This document shows, one piece after another, positions 6,085 to 13,720 of a stretch of DNA of 15,475 bases (positions are counted from its first letter, which is position 1; each line of letters begins with the position of its first letter). This DNA is from an uncultured Clostridia bacterium. Lineage in GTDB: Bacteria; Bacillota; Clostridia; TANB77; CAG-508. The translations under genes and the position numbers were made by a program. The stretch lies in assembly GCA_947589135.1 (NCBI GenBank), contig CANPZT010000020.1, forward strand, positions 1-15,475. Reading direction: 5' to 3'. The notes below the pieces were generated by a model. That model did not search any database and had not been told where the DNA came from. It worked only from the letters and a program-made list of their open reading frames with translations.

Positions 6085-8499
6085 TTAGCTTTCTTCTGTA
6101 TTTCCCATTTTTAATTCATTTAATCTATCTAATGTCATCAATACTTCTCTTGGTTTACTTCCTTGATATCCTGAAATAACTCCTCTTTCTTCCATTTGGT
6201 CAATTATTCTTCCAGCTCTTGCATAACCTACTTTAAATCTTCTTTGTATAAATGATGTTGAAGCTTGTCCTGTTTCTACAACTGTTTGTATTGCATCCAT
6301 TAAAAATGGGTCTGTATCATCATCTTCTTTTTCTTGTGCCATTTCTTTATCTGTTTTATTACTATTTTCTATACTTTCTAAAATATCTTCACTATAAGTA
6401 GCTGTGCCATTAGACTTAATAAAATCAACTATCTTTTCGACTTCATCATCTGAAACAAATGCCCCTTGTACTCTAGATGGTTTTGGTGCTCCAGATGGGA
6501 AAAATAACATATCACCTTTTCCCAATAATTTTTCTGCTCCAATACTGTCTAAAATAGTTCTTGAATCTACTTGTGATGATACAGCAAATGCAATTCTTGA
6601 TGGTACATTTGCTTTAATTAATCCTGTAATAACATCAACAGATGGTCTTTGTGTTGCTATTACTAAGTGCATTCCTGCAGCCCTTGCTTTTTGTGCTAAA
6701 CGACAAATTGCATCTTCCACATCACCTTTAGCAACCATCATCAAATCTGCAAGCTCATCTATAATAATCACAATTTGTGGTAATTTTCCTATCTCATTAT
6801 CTTTTTCAATTGCTTTATTATACCCTTGTAAATCTCTTACACCTTTACTTGCAAATTTATTATATCTATCATCCATTTCTTGTACAGCCCATGCTAAAGC
6901 ACCTGCTGCTTTTTTAGGGTCTGTTACAACTGGAATTAATAAATGCGGAATTCCATTATATACTGATAATTCAACTACTTTTGGATCTACCATAACAAAT
7001 TTAACTTCACTTGGTTTTGCATGATAAATTATACTTGTAATTATTGTATTAATACATACACTCTTTCCTGAACCTGTTGAACCTGCGATTAATACATGAG
7101 GCATTTTTGCTATATCTGCTAATTGGATATTACCTGCTACATCTTTTCCAAGTGCAATTGTTAATTTAGACTTGCTTTGTGCAAATTCTTTGCTATCTAA
7201 TACTTCTCTTAAATGTACTGCTTCTTTCTCTTGATTTGGTACTTCTATACCTACTGCTTGTTTACCTGGTATTGGTGCTTCAATTCTAATTGTCTCAGCA
7301 GCTAAATTAAGTGCAATATCATCTGCAAGATTTGCTATTTTACTTACTCTAACTCCTTCTGCTGGCTTTAATTCGTATCTTGTAATGGCTGGTCCAACTG
7401 ATACATTTTCTACTTTAGCTGATACACCAAAACTATATAAGGTTTTTTGTAATTTTGTTGCAGTATCAGTTAGAGCTTTTGCTCCTCCTTTTAAAGTCTT
7501 TTTTCCAGGTTTGCTAAGTAGCTCTACTGGTGGATATTCATAATGTTCATCTTCTACAATCATACTATGTTCTAATTGTAGTACAGCTTTCTTCTTTTCT
7601 TCTTTTTGTTCTTCAACATCTTCAAATAAATTTGCTTCTATTACATCTGGTTCCATTTGTTGTTTTGGTTGTTTACTTTGTTTTGTTAATGGTTCTAAAT
7701 CTTCTCCTGAATGATCATATTTTCTTAATCCCGTTTTTTCTTCAATGTTGTCTACAATTCTTCCGCCAAAATTAATCTTTATTTGTTCATTTTGTTGTGA
7801 CTTTTCTTCTTTTTCCATTTTTGCAAGCTGAGCTTGAACTTTTCTTTCTTCTCTTTCTCTCTTTCTTCTTTGACTTGGAGTCTCTGTTTCTCTTTCTTGT
7901 TGCTCTTTTCTATAGTTTTCTCTTTCTTCTAATCTTTCCTCTCTTCTTTCTCTTATTTTTTCTACTATTAAATTAATCATTTCTGATAAATTAATTCCAA
8001 ATGTAAATACAATTAATACTATTGCTACACCTATACAAAAAATAACTGCTCCTATTTCTCCTAATAACTTTTCAAGTGGTATAGCTCCTACTGCTCCAAT
8101 AGCTCCTCCACCTTTACTTTGAGAGCCTAAAAAATAGGCATCTTTAACTATTTCTGATAATTCTTTATTATAAGATAATTCTCCAGATGAAACTTGAAAA
8201 ACACTTAGCATTACAGATAAACTTATAATTGCAATTAGATATTGTATTAATTTCGATGTTAATTCTTCTCTTTCATCACATGCTATCTTTATTGCAAGAA
8301 CAAAAATACCAATAGGAAGTATATATTGCATCATTCCCATCATTCCGCCTAAAATTTCATTTAATTTTAAACCTATTACTCCTGATTTTGTATATATTAA
8401 AACAGCCAAAAGTATACTTAATACAATTAGTGTTATTATTGTTATATCTACTTTTGATGCTGTTTTTTTTCTTTTTTTATATCTTCTTTTTTTAGCCAT
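6085..8499 (-). CDS. ftsK: DNA translocase FtsK/SpoIIIE
   Basis: This 804-residue membrane-anchored ATPase pumps chromosomal DNA through the closing septum, during division or into the forespore. After a basic N-terminus come about four transmembrane helices (roughly 18-37, 55-75, 84-103, 150-172). Next is a charged linker rich in Arg, Glu and Gln (about 180-325), then the alpha/beta motor. The motor has Walker A GSTGSGKS (473-480) and Walker B IVIIIDEL (576-583), followed by the ATQRPSVDVITG segment. The C-terminal gamma winged helix (about 730-790) includes FIQRRFKVGYARAGRIIDQM, the DNA-reading surface. Length and order match SpoIIIE/FtsK of Bacillota, and nothing is missing. The ATG start has AAAGGAAG about 10 bases upstream. 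The 165-base gap before it holds an inverted repeat, so it may have its own transcript start. The sequence alone does not separate the vegetative FtsK role from the sporulation SpoIIIE role. Confidence 0.96.
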   Translation of the reverse strand: MAKKRRYKKRKKTASKVDITIITLIVLSILLAVLIYTKSGVIGLKLNEILGGMMGMMQYILPIGIFVLAIKIACDEREELTSKLIQYLIAIISLSVMLSVFQVSSGELSYNKELSEIVKDAYFLGSQSKGGGAIGAVGAIPLEKLLGEIGAVIFCIGVAIVLIVFTFGINLSEMINLIVEKIRERREERLEERENYRKEQQERETETPSQRRKREREERKVQAQLAKMEKEEKSQQNEQIKINFGGRIVDNIEEKTGLRKYDHSGEDLEPLTKQSKQPKQQMEPDVIEANLFEDVEEQKEEKKKAVLQLEHSMIVEDEHYEYPPVELLSKPGKKTLKGGAKALTDTATKLQKTLYSFGVSAKVENVSVGPAITRYELKPAEGVRVSKIANLADDIALNLAAETIRIEAPIPGKQAVGIEVPNQEKEAVHLREVLDSKEFAQSKSKLTIALGKDVAGNIQLADIAKMPHVLIAGSTGSGKSVCINTIITSIIYHAKPSEVKFVMVDPKVVELSVYNGIPHLLIPVVTDPKKAAGALAWAVQEMDDRYNKFASKGVRDLQGYNKAIEKDNEIGKLPQIVIIIDELADLMMVAKGDVEDAICRLAQKARAAGMHLVIATQRPSVDVITGLIKANVPSRIAFAVSSQVDSRTILDSIGAEKLLGKGDMLFFPSGAPKPSRVQGAFVSDDEVEKIVDFIKSNGTATYSEDILESIENSNKTDKEMAQEKEDDDTDPFLMDAIQTVVETGQASTSFIQRRFKVGYARAGRIIDQMEERGVISGYQGSKPREVLMTLDRLNELKMGNTEES

Positions 8500-8580
8500 T
8501 TATAGTATCTTCCTTTCTAGTACATAGTATTAAATCGTTTTTTTGCAAATCTGATATTTCTTACTATAATAAAAGCAGAT

Positions 8581-8622
8581 ATCAAAAGTCTTGTTTTTGA
8601 CTTCTGACATCTGACTTTTGAT
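8581..8622. repeat. Inverted repeat with internal near-repeats upstream of ftsK
   Basis: ATCAAAAGTC (8581-8590) pairs perfectly with GACTTTTGAT (8613-8622). GACTTCTGACATCT lies between them and nearly repeats the start of the right arm, so alternative stems are possible. On the minus strand it lies about 43 bases after the coiled-coil gene and could act as a 3' stem, with only a short broken U tract after it. A dispersed repeat is equally plausible. Confidence 0.5.
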
Positions 8623-8664
8623 TATTGGATATTACCATATATTCTCATTATTTTATCACAACAA

Positions 8665-9168
8665 TTATTCTAATTCTTTTCTACTATTTTGAATTGTTTT
8701 AATTGTATCTTCTAGTGATATCTGCATTAAATTCATAGCCTCACTCATATTAGTAGCTAATTTGTCTAATGTATCTTTCATTACATTTTCAGTATTTGCT
8801 AATAAATTATCTGCATATTCTTTTGTTCCTTTTGAAATTTCTCTAGACATCTCATTAGCTGTTTCGATGATTTCTGTTTTTTGATCATATGCCTTTCTTG
8901 TAATTTCATGTTCATCAATCATAGATATAATTCTATTTTCTGCTTCTTTTACAATATTATCAGCCTCTTTTTGAGCTTCTACTATAATTCGTTGTCTTTC
9001 CTCTTTTACCCATTTTGCTTGTTTTAGCTCATCTGGAAGTTTTATTCTAATTTCTTTAATAATATCTATAAGTTGTTCTTTATCTACAATTCCTCTTGAG
9101 GAAAACGGGATACTTTTTCCTTCTTCTAATAAATCCTCCAAAGTGTCTAATAATGTAAATATTTCCAT
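8665..9168 (-). CDS. Coiled-coil protein of the rsmD-linked 'ATPase'-type clostridial family
   Basis: This 167-residue protein has no P-loop or other catalytic motif. Residues 1-50 (MEIFTLLDTLEDLLEEGKSI) look like a short helical head, and from about 55 to the end it is a long amphipathic coil rich in Glu, Lys, Ile and Ala. In other Clostridia a similar short coiled-coil protein, often labelled vaguely as ATPase or DivIVA-like, follows rsmD and coaD. Here it lies 22 bases after rsmD, so the two are probably one operon, but no coaD lies between. The start is ATG 9168 with AAAGGGG upstream. Function is unknown; a scaffold near membrane or division proteins would suit the shape and the neighbours, but this is inference. 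Confidence 0.7.
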   Translation of the reverse strand: MEIFTLLDTLEDLLEEGKSIPFSSRGIVDKEQLIDIIKEIRIKLPDELKQAKWVKEERQRIIVEAQKEADNIVKEAENRIISMIDEHEITRKAYDQKTEIIETANEMSREISKGTKEYADNLLANTENVMKDTLDKLATNMSEAMNLMQISLEDTIKTIQNSRKELE

Positions 9169-9190
9169 GGTTTTACCCCTTTCTTTTTTC

Positions 9191-9739
9191 TTATTTCTTT
9201 TTTAAAAGAATAAGATTTGCTCGTCCATATTTTCTTTTATCAAAAATTTTTACATTTAATTTTTCAATTTCTTTTATTATCTCATCTCTATCTGTTTCTA
9301 CAACAATAATAGATGTTTCTTTTAATAGCTTTTTTTGTAATAATAATTCAATTGTTTCTATTGCAAAATTTGTTTCGTATGGTGGGTCTATATATACAAT
9401 GTCTATTTGTTCTTCAATTTTATTTTTTAGTACATTATCAAATTTTTCATGATAAAGTTCTATATTTTTTTCAGAATGTGTTTTTTGTATATTCTTTTTA
9501 ATAATTTCAATTGCTTCTTTTGAATTATCACATAATATTGCTTTTTTAGCTCCTCTACTTACAGCTTCTAGTCCTATTGCTCCACTCCCTGAAAATATAT
9601 CTAAAAAAATACAATCTGTTATTTCGTTTTGTAAAATATTAAATAATGATTCTTTCACTCTATCTAGAGTTGGTCTTGTATTTTTTCCTTCTAATGTATA
9701 TAATTTTGTTCCTCGTGCTTTTCCACTTATTATTCTCAT
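9191..9739 (-). CDS. rsmD: 16S rRNA (guanine966-N2)-methyltransferase RsmD
   Basis: This 182-residue protein methylates G966 of 16S rRNA using S-adenosylmethionine. It has the full family pattern: N-terminal MRIISGKARGTKL, then TRPTLDRVKESLFNIL (about 22-37), the SAM-binding motif I FLDIFSGSGAIGLEA (about 45-59) with CDNS after the next strand, and the catalytic-loop motif DPPYE (about 118-122), as in N2-guanine methyltransferases. Length is normal. The ATG at 9739 has AAAGGT 9 bases upstream and lies 27 bases from a good promoter, so this gene probably opens a transcript that includes the coiled-coil gene downstream. Confidence 0.95.
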   Translation of the reverse strand: MRIISGKARGTKLYTLEGKNTRPTLDRVKESLFNILQNEITDCIFLDIFSGSGAIGLEAVSRGAKKAILCDNSKEAIEIIKKNIQKTHSEKNIELYHEKFDNVLKNKIEEQIDIVYIDPPYETNFAIETIELLLQKKLLKETSIIVVETDRDEIIKEIEKLNVKIFDKRKYGRANLILLKKK

Positions 9740-9766
9740 AAAAGCTACCTTTCTTTTGATATTAAC

Positions 9767-9795
9767 ATTTTATTCTTTTTTCTGAAAAGGGTCAA
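9767..9795 (-). promoter_or_regulatory. SigA-type promoter for rsmD
   Basis: On the minus strand, TTGACC (9795-9790), exactly 17 bases and TAAAAT (9772-9767) match the housekeeping consensus at 10 of 12 positions. The predicted transcript start near 9760 leaves a leader of about 20 bases before the rsmD ATG. Confidence 0.65.
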
Positions 9796-9911
9796 TAGTA
9801 TTAATACAAATGTAACATATATTTAATAGTTCTGTAATATAGTTTTCTATTTTTATTGTTTTTCTATCTTTTTAGACATTTTTTTAAATTATAATATTTT
9901 TAAAATTAAGA

Positions 9912-9945
9912 TAAAAACAAAAACTATCCATTTTTAGATAGTTTT
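9912..9945 (-). terminator. Intrinsic terminator after divIVA
   Basis: AAAACTATC (9920-9928) pairs with GATAGTTTT (9937-9945) around an 8-base loop. The minus-strand transcript then runs into GUUUUUAU. It begins 17 bases after the divIVA stop and ends the sepF-divIVA transcript. The rest of the gap up to rsmD (9740-9911) is AT-rich and holds only the rsmD promoter. Confidence 0.72.
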
Positions 9946-9961
9946 CATTTGTATTTTTTAT

Positions 9962-10417
9962 TTAATCATCATCTTTATTAATATCTTTTAATAATTCTAA
10001 TTGAGATATCAATAGTGATTCCATTTTAGCTTTATATATATCAAATTGTTTTTTTACATCATCTAATTCTTTCTTCTTGATTATAATTTGGTTTTCTAAC
10101 TCATTTACTTGTTGTTTTGCTGTATCTTTTGCTTCATTAATAATTTGTTCAGCTTGTTGTTGTGCTACTTTTTTTACATCCTCAGCCGTTGATTGGGCCA
10201 TTACTAATGTACTTTGTAATGTTGTTTCTATTGTTTTATAATGTTCGATATCTTTTGATAATTCATCAACCTTTGCTTTTAATTCTGTATTTTCTTTATA
10301 ATTTTTAGAATAATCTAATGTTAAGTCATCTAAAAAATCATCGACTTCTTCAACACTATATCCATTCATTACTTGTTTTGAAAATTTCTTATTTTCTATA
10401 TCTAATGGTGTTATCAT
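9962..10417 (-). CDS. divIVA: DivIVA-domain cell division/polarity protein
   Basis: This 151-residue protein begins MITPLDIENKKFSKQVMNGY and continues SVEEVDDFLDDL, the classic DivIVA N-terminus. That region forms the lipid-binding tip and first coil, which recognise curved membrane at poles and septa. A long coiled coil fills about 30-135. It is short but within the family range, and the tail ends in an acidic DDD. The ATG at 10417 has AAGGAGG 6 bases upstream. It starts 26 bases after sepF, the usual neighbour, though the usual intervening yggT/ylmH genes are missing. It acts on the inner face of the membrane at the division site. Confidence 0.92.
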   Translation of the reverse strand: MITPLDIENKKFSKQVMNGYSVEEVDDFLDDLTLDYSKNYKENTELKAKVDELSKDIEHYKTIETTLQSTLVMAQSTAEDVKKVAQQQAEQIINEAKDTAKQQVNELENQIIIKKKELDDVKKQFDIYKAKMESLLISQLELLKDINKDDD

Positions 10418-10443
10418 GTTTTTCCTCCTTAATTGACTAGCAA

Positions 10444-10923
10444 TTAGTTAATTCCATTATTTTTTAACCAAGAAACAGAAAGTTTGCTTTTCATTTCTTC
10501 TCTTGCCATTTCATTTGTAATTTCATAGTTTGATGGTGCAACTAAAAAGATAGAATTAGATACTTTTTGAATATATCCATCTAACGCATAAACTCCACCA
10601 CTAATAAAATCTACTATTCTTCTAGCTACATCTTTATTTACATATTCTAAATTAACAATAACAGATTTTTTTTCTTTGATAAAAGAACAAATTTCATCTG
10701 ATTGTTCAAATGTAGTAGGTTGAGATATTACCATTCTTATTGAATTATCTTGTGCCTGAGGCATTGATACTACTTTATTTCTTCTACCAAAAAATTTTCT
10801 ATCTTCTACTTCTGGTTCTTCTTCCTCTTCATATTCATATACATTTTCATCATCATATTCTTCAACTTCCTGTGAATCCATTCCAAATAAATCCCATACT
10901 TTGTTCATTAAAGCTCCTGACAT
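10444..10923 (-). CDS. sepF: Cell division protein SepF
   Basis: This 159-residue protein is the FtsZ-binding membrane anchor of the Z ring. It has an amphipathic N-terminal helix (MNKVWDLFGM), expected to lie on the membrane. A strongly acidic linker follows (about 19-42, run of Glu/Asp), then the SepF core (about 60-140), with IRMVISQPTTFEQSDEIC, VIVNLEYVNKDVARRIVDF and SGGVYALDGYIQKVSNSIFLVAP. The ATG at 10923 has a perfect AGGAGG 7 bases upstream. A second in-frame Met at residue 6 has no ribosome binding site, so the first is preferred. It has its own promoter and is followed directly by divIVA. Confidence 0.95.
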   Translation of the reverse strand: MSGALMNKVWDLFGMDSQEVEEYDDENVYEYEEEEEPEVEDRKFFGRRNKVVSMPQAQDNSIRMVISQPTTFEQSDEICSFIKEKKSVIVNLEYVNKDVARRIVDFISGGVYALDGYIQKVSNSIFLVAPSNYEITNEMAREEMKSKLSVSWLKNNGIN

Positions 10924-10964
10924 AAAAAAACCTCCTAAATTTCTTTCATTTTTTGTATGTATTA

Positions 10965-11007
10965 AGTATCTACTTTTTTTTACTTATTGTCAATATTTTT
11001 TGACAAT
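10965..11007 (-). promoter_or_regulatory. Promoter of sepF-divIVA with an inverted repeat over the -35
   Basis: On the minus strand, a perfect TTGACA (10993-10988), 17 bases and GATACT (10970-10965) precede sepF. The -35 lies inside a perfect 8-bp inverted repeat, ATTGTCAA / TTGACAAT (10986-10993 and 11000-11007, 6-base spacer), a possible operator. On the plus strand the same repeat is followed by a T-rich run, but there is no plus-strand gene for it to terminate. Confidence 0.55.
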
Positions 11008-11046
11008 GTTATTATTTTTTAATATTTTTGTAATATTTTTGTAATA

Positions 11047-12324
11047 TTATTTTATATTTTCTATATTTGGATTAACTATAATTTCGTCATATATAGAAAT
11101 TTTCTTGTATTTTGCAATTTCTTCATTTGATAATCCTTCTGTTTTTAACTCTTCTGTTGAGTATGATTCTATTATAGAATATTTTTCTCCATGTTTCTTT
11201 AATTTTACTAGAATTTTACTCAAATATCCAGCTCTATTTCGTATAACGTAATATTTACCATTTTCCTCTATAATTGCTTGATTTGGTACTTTCAATCCTG
11301 TTTCACTCCACCATATTACTTGAAATGAAATTTTTCTATAATTAATCAATTCTTCTATTTGTTTATCTATTTTTAATATTAATACAACTTCTCCGTCATC
11401 TTCTTTAATTATATTTGTAATCTCTGCTGTTATCTCTGCATTATTAGATAATCTTATTTTTATTTTATCTTCTATCTTTGCTTGTTTTGCTTCTTCGGAA
11501 TCAGTTATAGTTGCTATGTAACAATAAAAATTATCAATTACTTTTCCACATTCATCACTTGTTGCTACTACTTTACCAGTTTTTAAATCTAAATTTTCAA
11601 GATATTCTTTACTCAAGGTTTCAAAATTATCTGGTGTTAATGTTTCTTCTAAACCATCTACTTTATATGAAGCAATGCCACTCATTGGTGCTACAACATA
11701 TTCTGCTCCTGAATTTAACTGATTTTCATAATTTTTTCTTTCTTCTATTAATTGATTTAAATAAGATCCCTTTGGACTCAAATCTCCTGCTATTTTTGAT
11801 TTTTTCCTTACTAAATCATCTATTTGTCTTTTATATTCTTCTAGTTTTGTTAGATCAGTAATATTATTAATATAAGCTACTTTTTCATCAATTTGATTTT
11901 CTAGTAATTTCATATCAGATGAAAATAAACTTGTATCACTTTTCATTACTTCTTGTATTTTATTATCTAACTCCGCTACTTTTTGTTTTAACCCTTCTTC
12001 ATTAGCACTATAATATCTAAAAACATTCTCGTTTTTAGCTACTTTTTCTCCTTCTAACTTAATTTGTTCCATTCCATTCTTATAATTTTGTCCTTTTACT
12101 ACTTTTTCATCTCTAATAACATATCCTATATCTGTTTCTTCTTGATATAATTTTCCTTCTTCAATTGTAAATATATCTGTTGGTTGTTTAATTAATAAGT
12201 ATATTGTATATAAAATATATATTAACAAAAATAATAAAGCTACATATAATATTATTTTTTTCTTATTTAGTTGTTTTGAGTTAACTTTTTTATTTTGCTG
12301 ATTTTGATTTTTTTTCTTTTCCAA
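11047..12324 (-). CDS. HlyD-like membrane-anchored protein of the sepF neighbourhood
   Basis: This 425-residue protein has a very basic, Asn/Gln/Lys-rich N-terminus, one transmembrane helix (about 24-46), and an extracellular part. That part has a coiled hairpin (about 110-205) flanked by half-motifs like those of periplasmic adaptor proteins (IGYVIRDEKVV at about 67-77; EYVVAPMSGIASYKVDG at about 208-224). The C-terminal half is beta-rich. This is the domain plan of HlyD-type adaptors, and such a gene often sits next to sepF in Clostridia, but no transporter gene is near. Transport is therefore doubtful; a cell-envelope or division role is inferred from position only. The start is TTG at 12324. 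Its GGAGGG lies within the last miaA codons and only 2 bases separate the genes, so translation is probably coupled to miaA. The first ATG-type alternatives lie well inside. Confidence 0.78.
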   Translation of the reverse strand: MEKKKNQNQQNKKVNSKQLNKKKIILYVALLFLLIYILYTIYLLIKQPTDIFTIEEGKLYQEETDIGYVIRDEKVVKGQNYKNGMEQIKLEGEKVAKNENVFRYYSANEEGLKQKVAELDNKIQEVMKSDTSLFSSDMKLLENQIDEKVAYINNITDLTKLEEYKRQIDDLVRKKSKIAGDLSPKGSYLNQLIEERKNYENQLNSGAEYVVAPMSGIASYKVDGLEETLTPDNFETLSKEYLENLDLKTGKVVATSDECGKVIDNFYCYIATITDSEEAKQAKIEDKIKIRLSNNAEITAEITNIIKEDDGEVVLILKIDKQIEELINYRKISFQVIWWSETGLKVPNQAIIEENGKYYVIRNRAGYLSKILVKLKKHGEKYSIIESYSTEELKTEGLSNEEIAKYKKISIYDEIIVNPNIENIK

Positions 12325-12326
12325 TT

Positions 12327-13178
12327 TTAACCCTCCAAAATAATTTTTATATTATTTTGTATTGTATCTTGTCCATCTAACCATATTGTTTGTTTATTTT
12401 TTCTAAACCATGTTAATTGTCTTTTTGCATATCTCCTTGTTTCCATTTTTATCTTTTCAATCATTTCTTCTTTTGTAGTTTTATTTTCTAAATATTCAAC
12501 TACTTCTTTATATCCTAGTCCCTGCATTGCTGTTGGAAATTTTTGATATTTATTATAAATTTTTTCTACTTCTTCTATTAGACCTTGTTGTATCATTATA
12601 TCTACTCTTCTATTAATTCTATCATAAAGTATTTCTCTATCCCAAGTAATAGCATAAACTTTATAATCAAACTCTACTTCTTTTTCTCTTGATTTTCTTT
12701 CTTGCTCAGTTTTGTTTTTTTCTATCGCTTGTGGGTCAATTTTTTTAGCTTCTTCATATAAACTTTGTAATCCCTCTACTTTTTCTCTTTTTTCTAATTC
12801 ATTTCTATATTGCTCGTCAAATTCTATATCTTGATATTCAATTTCATATATTAAACTATCAACATATAAGCCTGTACCTCCAACAAGTATTGGTGTTTTT
12901 CCTTTGTTTATAATTTCTCTAATTGCAAGTTTTGCCTGTTTTTTATAGTCTGCCACGCTATATCTTTTATTAGGAGAAACAATATCTATCATATAATGTT
13001 TAATTCCTTGCATTTCTTGTATTGTTGGCTTAGCTGTGCCAATATCCATTTCTTTATAAATTTGCATAGAGTCACAAGAAACTATCTCTCCTCCAATTTC
13101 TTTAGCAAGTTCAATAGATAGCGCTGTTTTTCCAGATGCTGTTGGGCCACATATTACATATACTTTTGGTTTTGGCAT
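12327..13178 (-). CDS. miaA: tRNA dimethylallyltransferase MiaA
   Basis: This 283-residue enzyme transfers a dimethylallyl group to N6 of A37 in tRNAs that read codons starting with U. It shows the P-loop GPTASGKT (11-18), DSMQIYKEMDIGTAKP (36-51), HYMIDIVSP, and ILVGGTGLY, in family order. The tRNA-contacting GLGYKEVVEYL and RRYAKRQLTWFR stretches follow near the C-terminus. It is a little shorter than the usual 300-315, mainly in the tail. The ATG at 13178 has AAGGAGG 6 bases upstream. mutL followed by miaA is a common bacterial pair (also with hfq); here a small membrane protein gene lies between them. Confidence 0.96.
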   Translation of the reverse strand: MPKPKVYVICGPTASGKTALSIELAKEIGGEIVSCDSMQIYKEMDIGTAKPTIQEMQGIKHYMIDIVSPNKRYSVADYKKQAKLAIREIINKGKTPILVGGTGLYVDSLIYEIEYQDIEFDEQYRNELEKREKVEGLQSLYEEAKKIDPQAIEKNKTEQERKSREKEVEFDYKVYAITWDREILYDRINRRVDIMIQQGLIEEVEKIYNKYQKFPTAMQGLGYKEVVEYLENKTTKEEMIEKIKMETRRYAKRQLTWFRKNKQTIWLDGQDTIQNNIKIILEG

Positions 13179-13197
13179 TTTTGCCTCCTTAATTTTT

Positions 13198-13629
13198 TTA
13201 TTTTATCATTGATTGATAAATATTTATAATTCCTTGTTGTGTATCTTTTAAATATCCACATTCAAATACTATGCAAATAATAAATATGACCACAAGTATT
13301 ATTATTTTCTTATTTAGTTCTTCTTTATTTATATTATTTTCTTTTAGTTTATTCCATATTTTTGCTATATAAGGAATAAATATAATAGCATTTAATCCTG
13401 TAAATAATATAACTAATATTCTTCTTACAAGTACTTGTACTTCTTGATTTTGATAATTTATTTCTCTTTTTGATATATTAAATATAATTAAAGTTATTAT
13501 ATACATTACAAAAAGTCCAATTAATAAAAATATTACTTTTTTTCTTTTTTCTATAACGCCTAAACTTTGCCAAGTCCAAGCTATTAATACAAAATAGATT
13601 ATTGCTATTATACCAATTATGATAGCCAT
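13198..13629 (-). CDS. Small integral membrane protein, unknown function
   Basis: I do not recognise this 143-residue protein. It has four hydrophobic helices (about 2-20, 31-50, 66-90, 105-124), with basic residues in the loops between. It is Ile/Lys/Asn-rich and has no catalytic motif or Cys/His cluster. The ATG at 13629 has AAAGGAG 8 bases upstream. It ends 19 bases before miaA, so it is probably co-transcribed with it. A 90-base gap separates it from mutL. Function unknown. Confidence 0.75.
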   Translation of the reverse strand: MAIIIGIIAIIYFVLIAWTWQSLGVIEKRKKVIFLLIGLFVMYIITLIIFNISKREINYQNQEVQVLVRRILVILFTGLNAIIFIPYIAKIWNKLKENNINKEELNKKIIILVVIFIICIVFECGYLKDTQQGIINIYQSMIK

Positions 13630-13677
13630 GTTTATTTCTCCTTTTATGTATTAAGTATTTTTTGCAAATATAGTTTT

Positions 13678-13706
13678 CTATTATTTTTTTATAATTATGA
13701 TAATAG
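13678..13706 (-). terminator. Weak hairpin after mutL
   Basis: CTATTAT (13678-13684) and ATAATAG (13700-13706) could pair around a 15-base loop beginning 15 bases after the mutL stop. There is no G/C-rich stem or U tract, so read-through into the membrane protein gene and miaA is likely. Confidence 0.2.
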
Positions 13707-13720
13707 CAAGCTAATTGTTA

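Noticed and set aside
6404..7024. Plus-strand open frame of 206 codons within ftsK
   Set aside because: Antisense to the highly conserved FtsK motor; its length reflects codon bias on the other strand.
11011..11050. Tandem AATATTTTTGT units before sepF
   Set aside because: Only two full copies and a part in AT-rich DNA; no support for a function.
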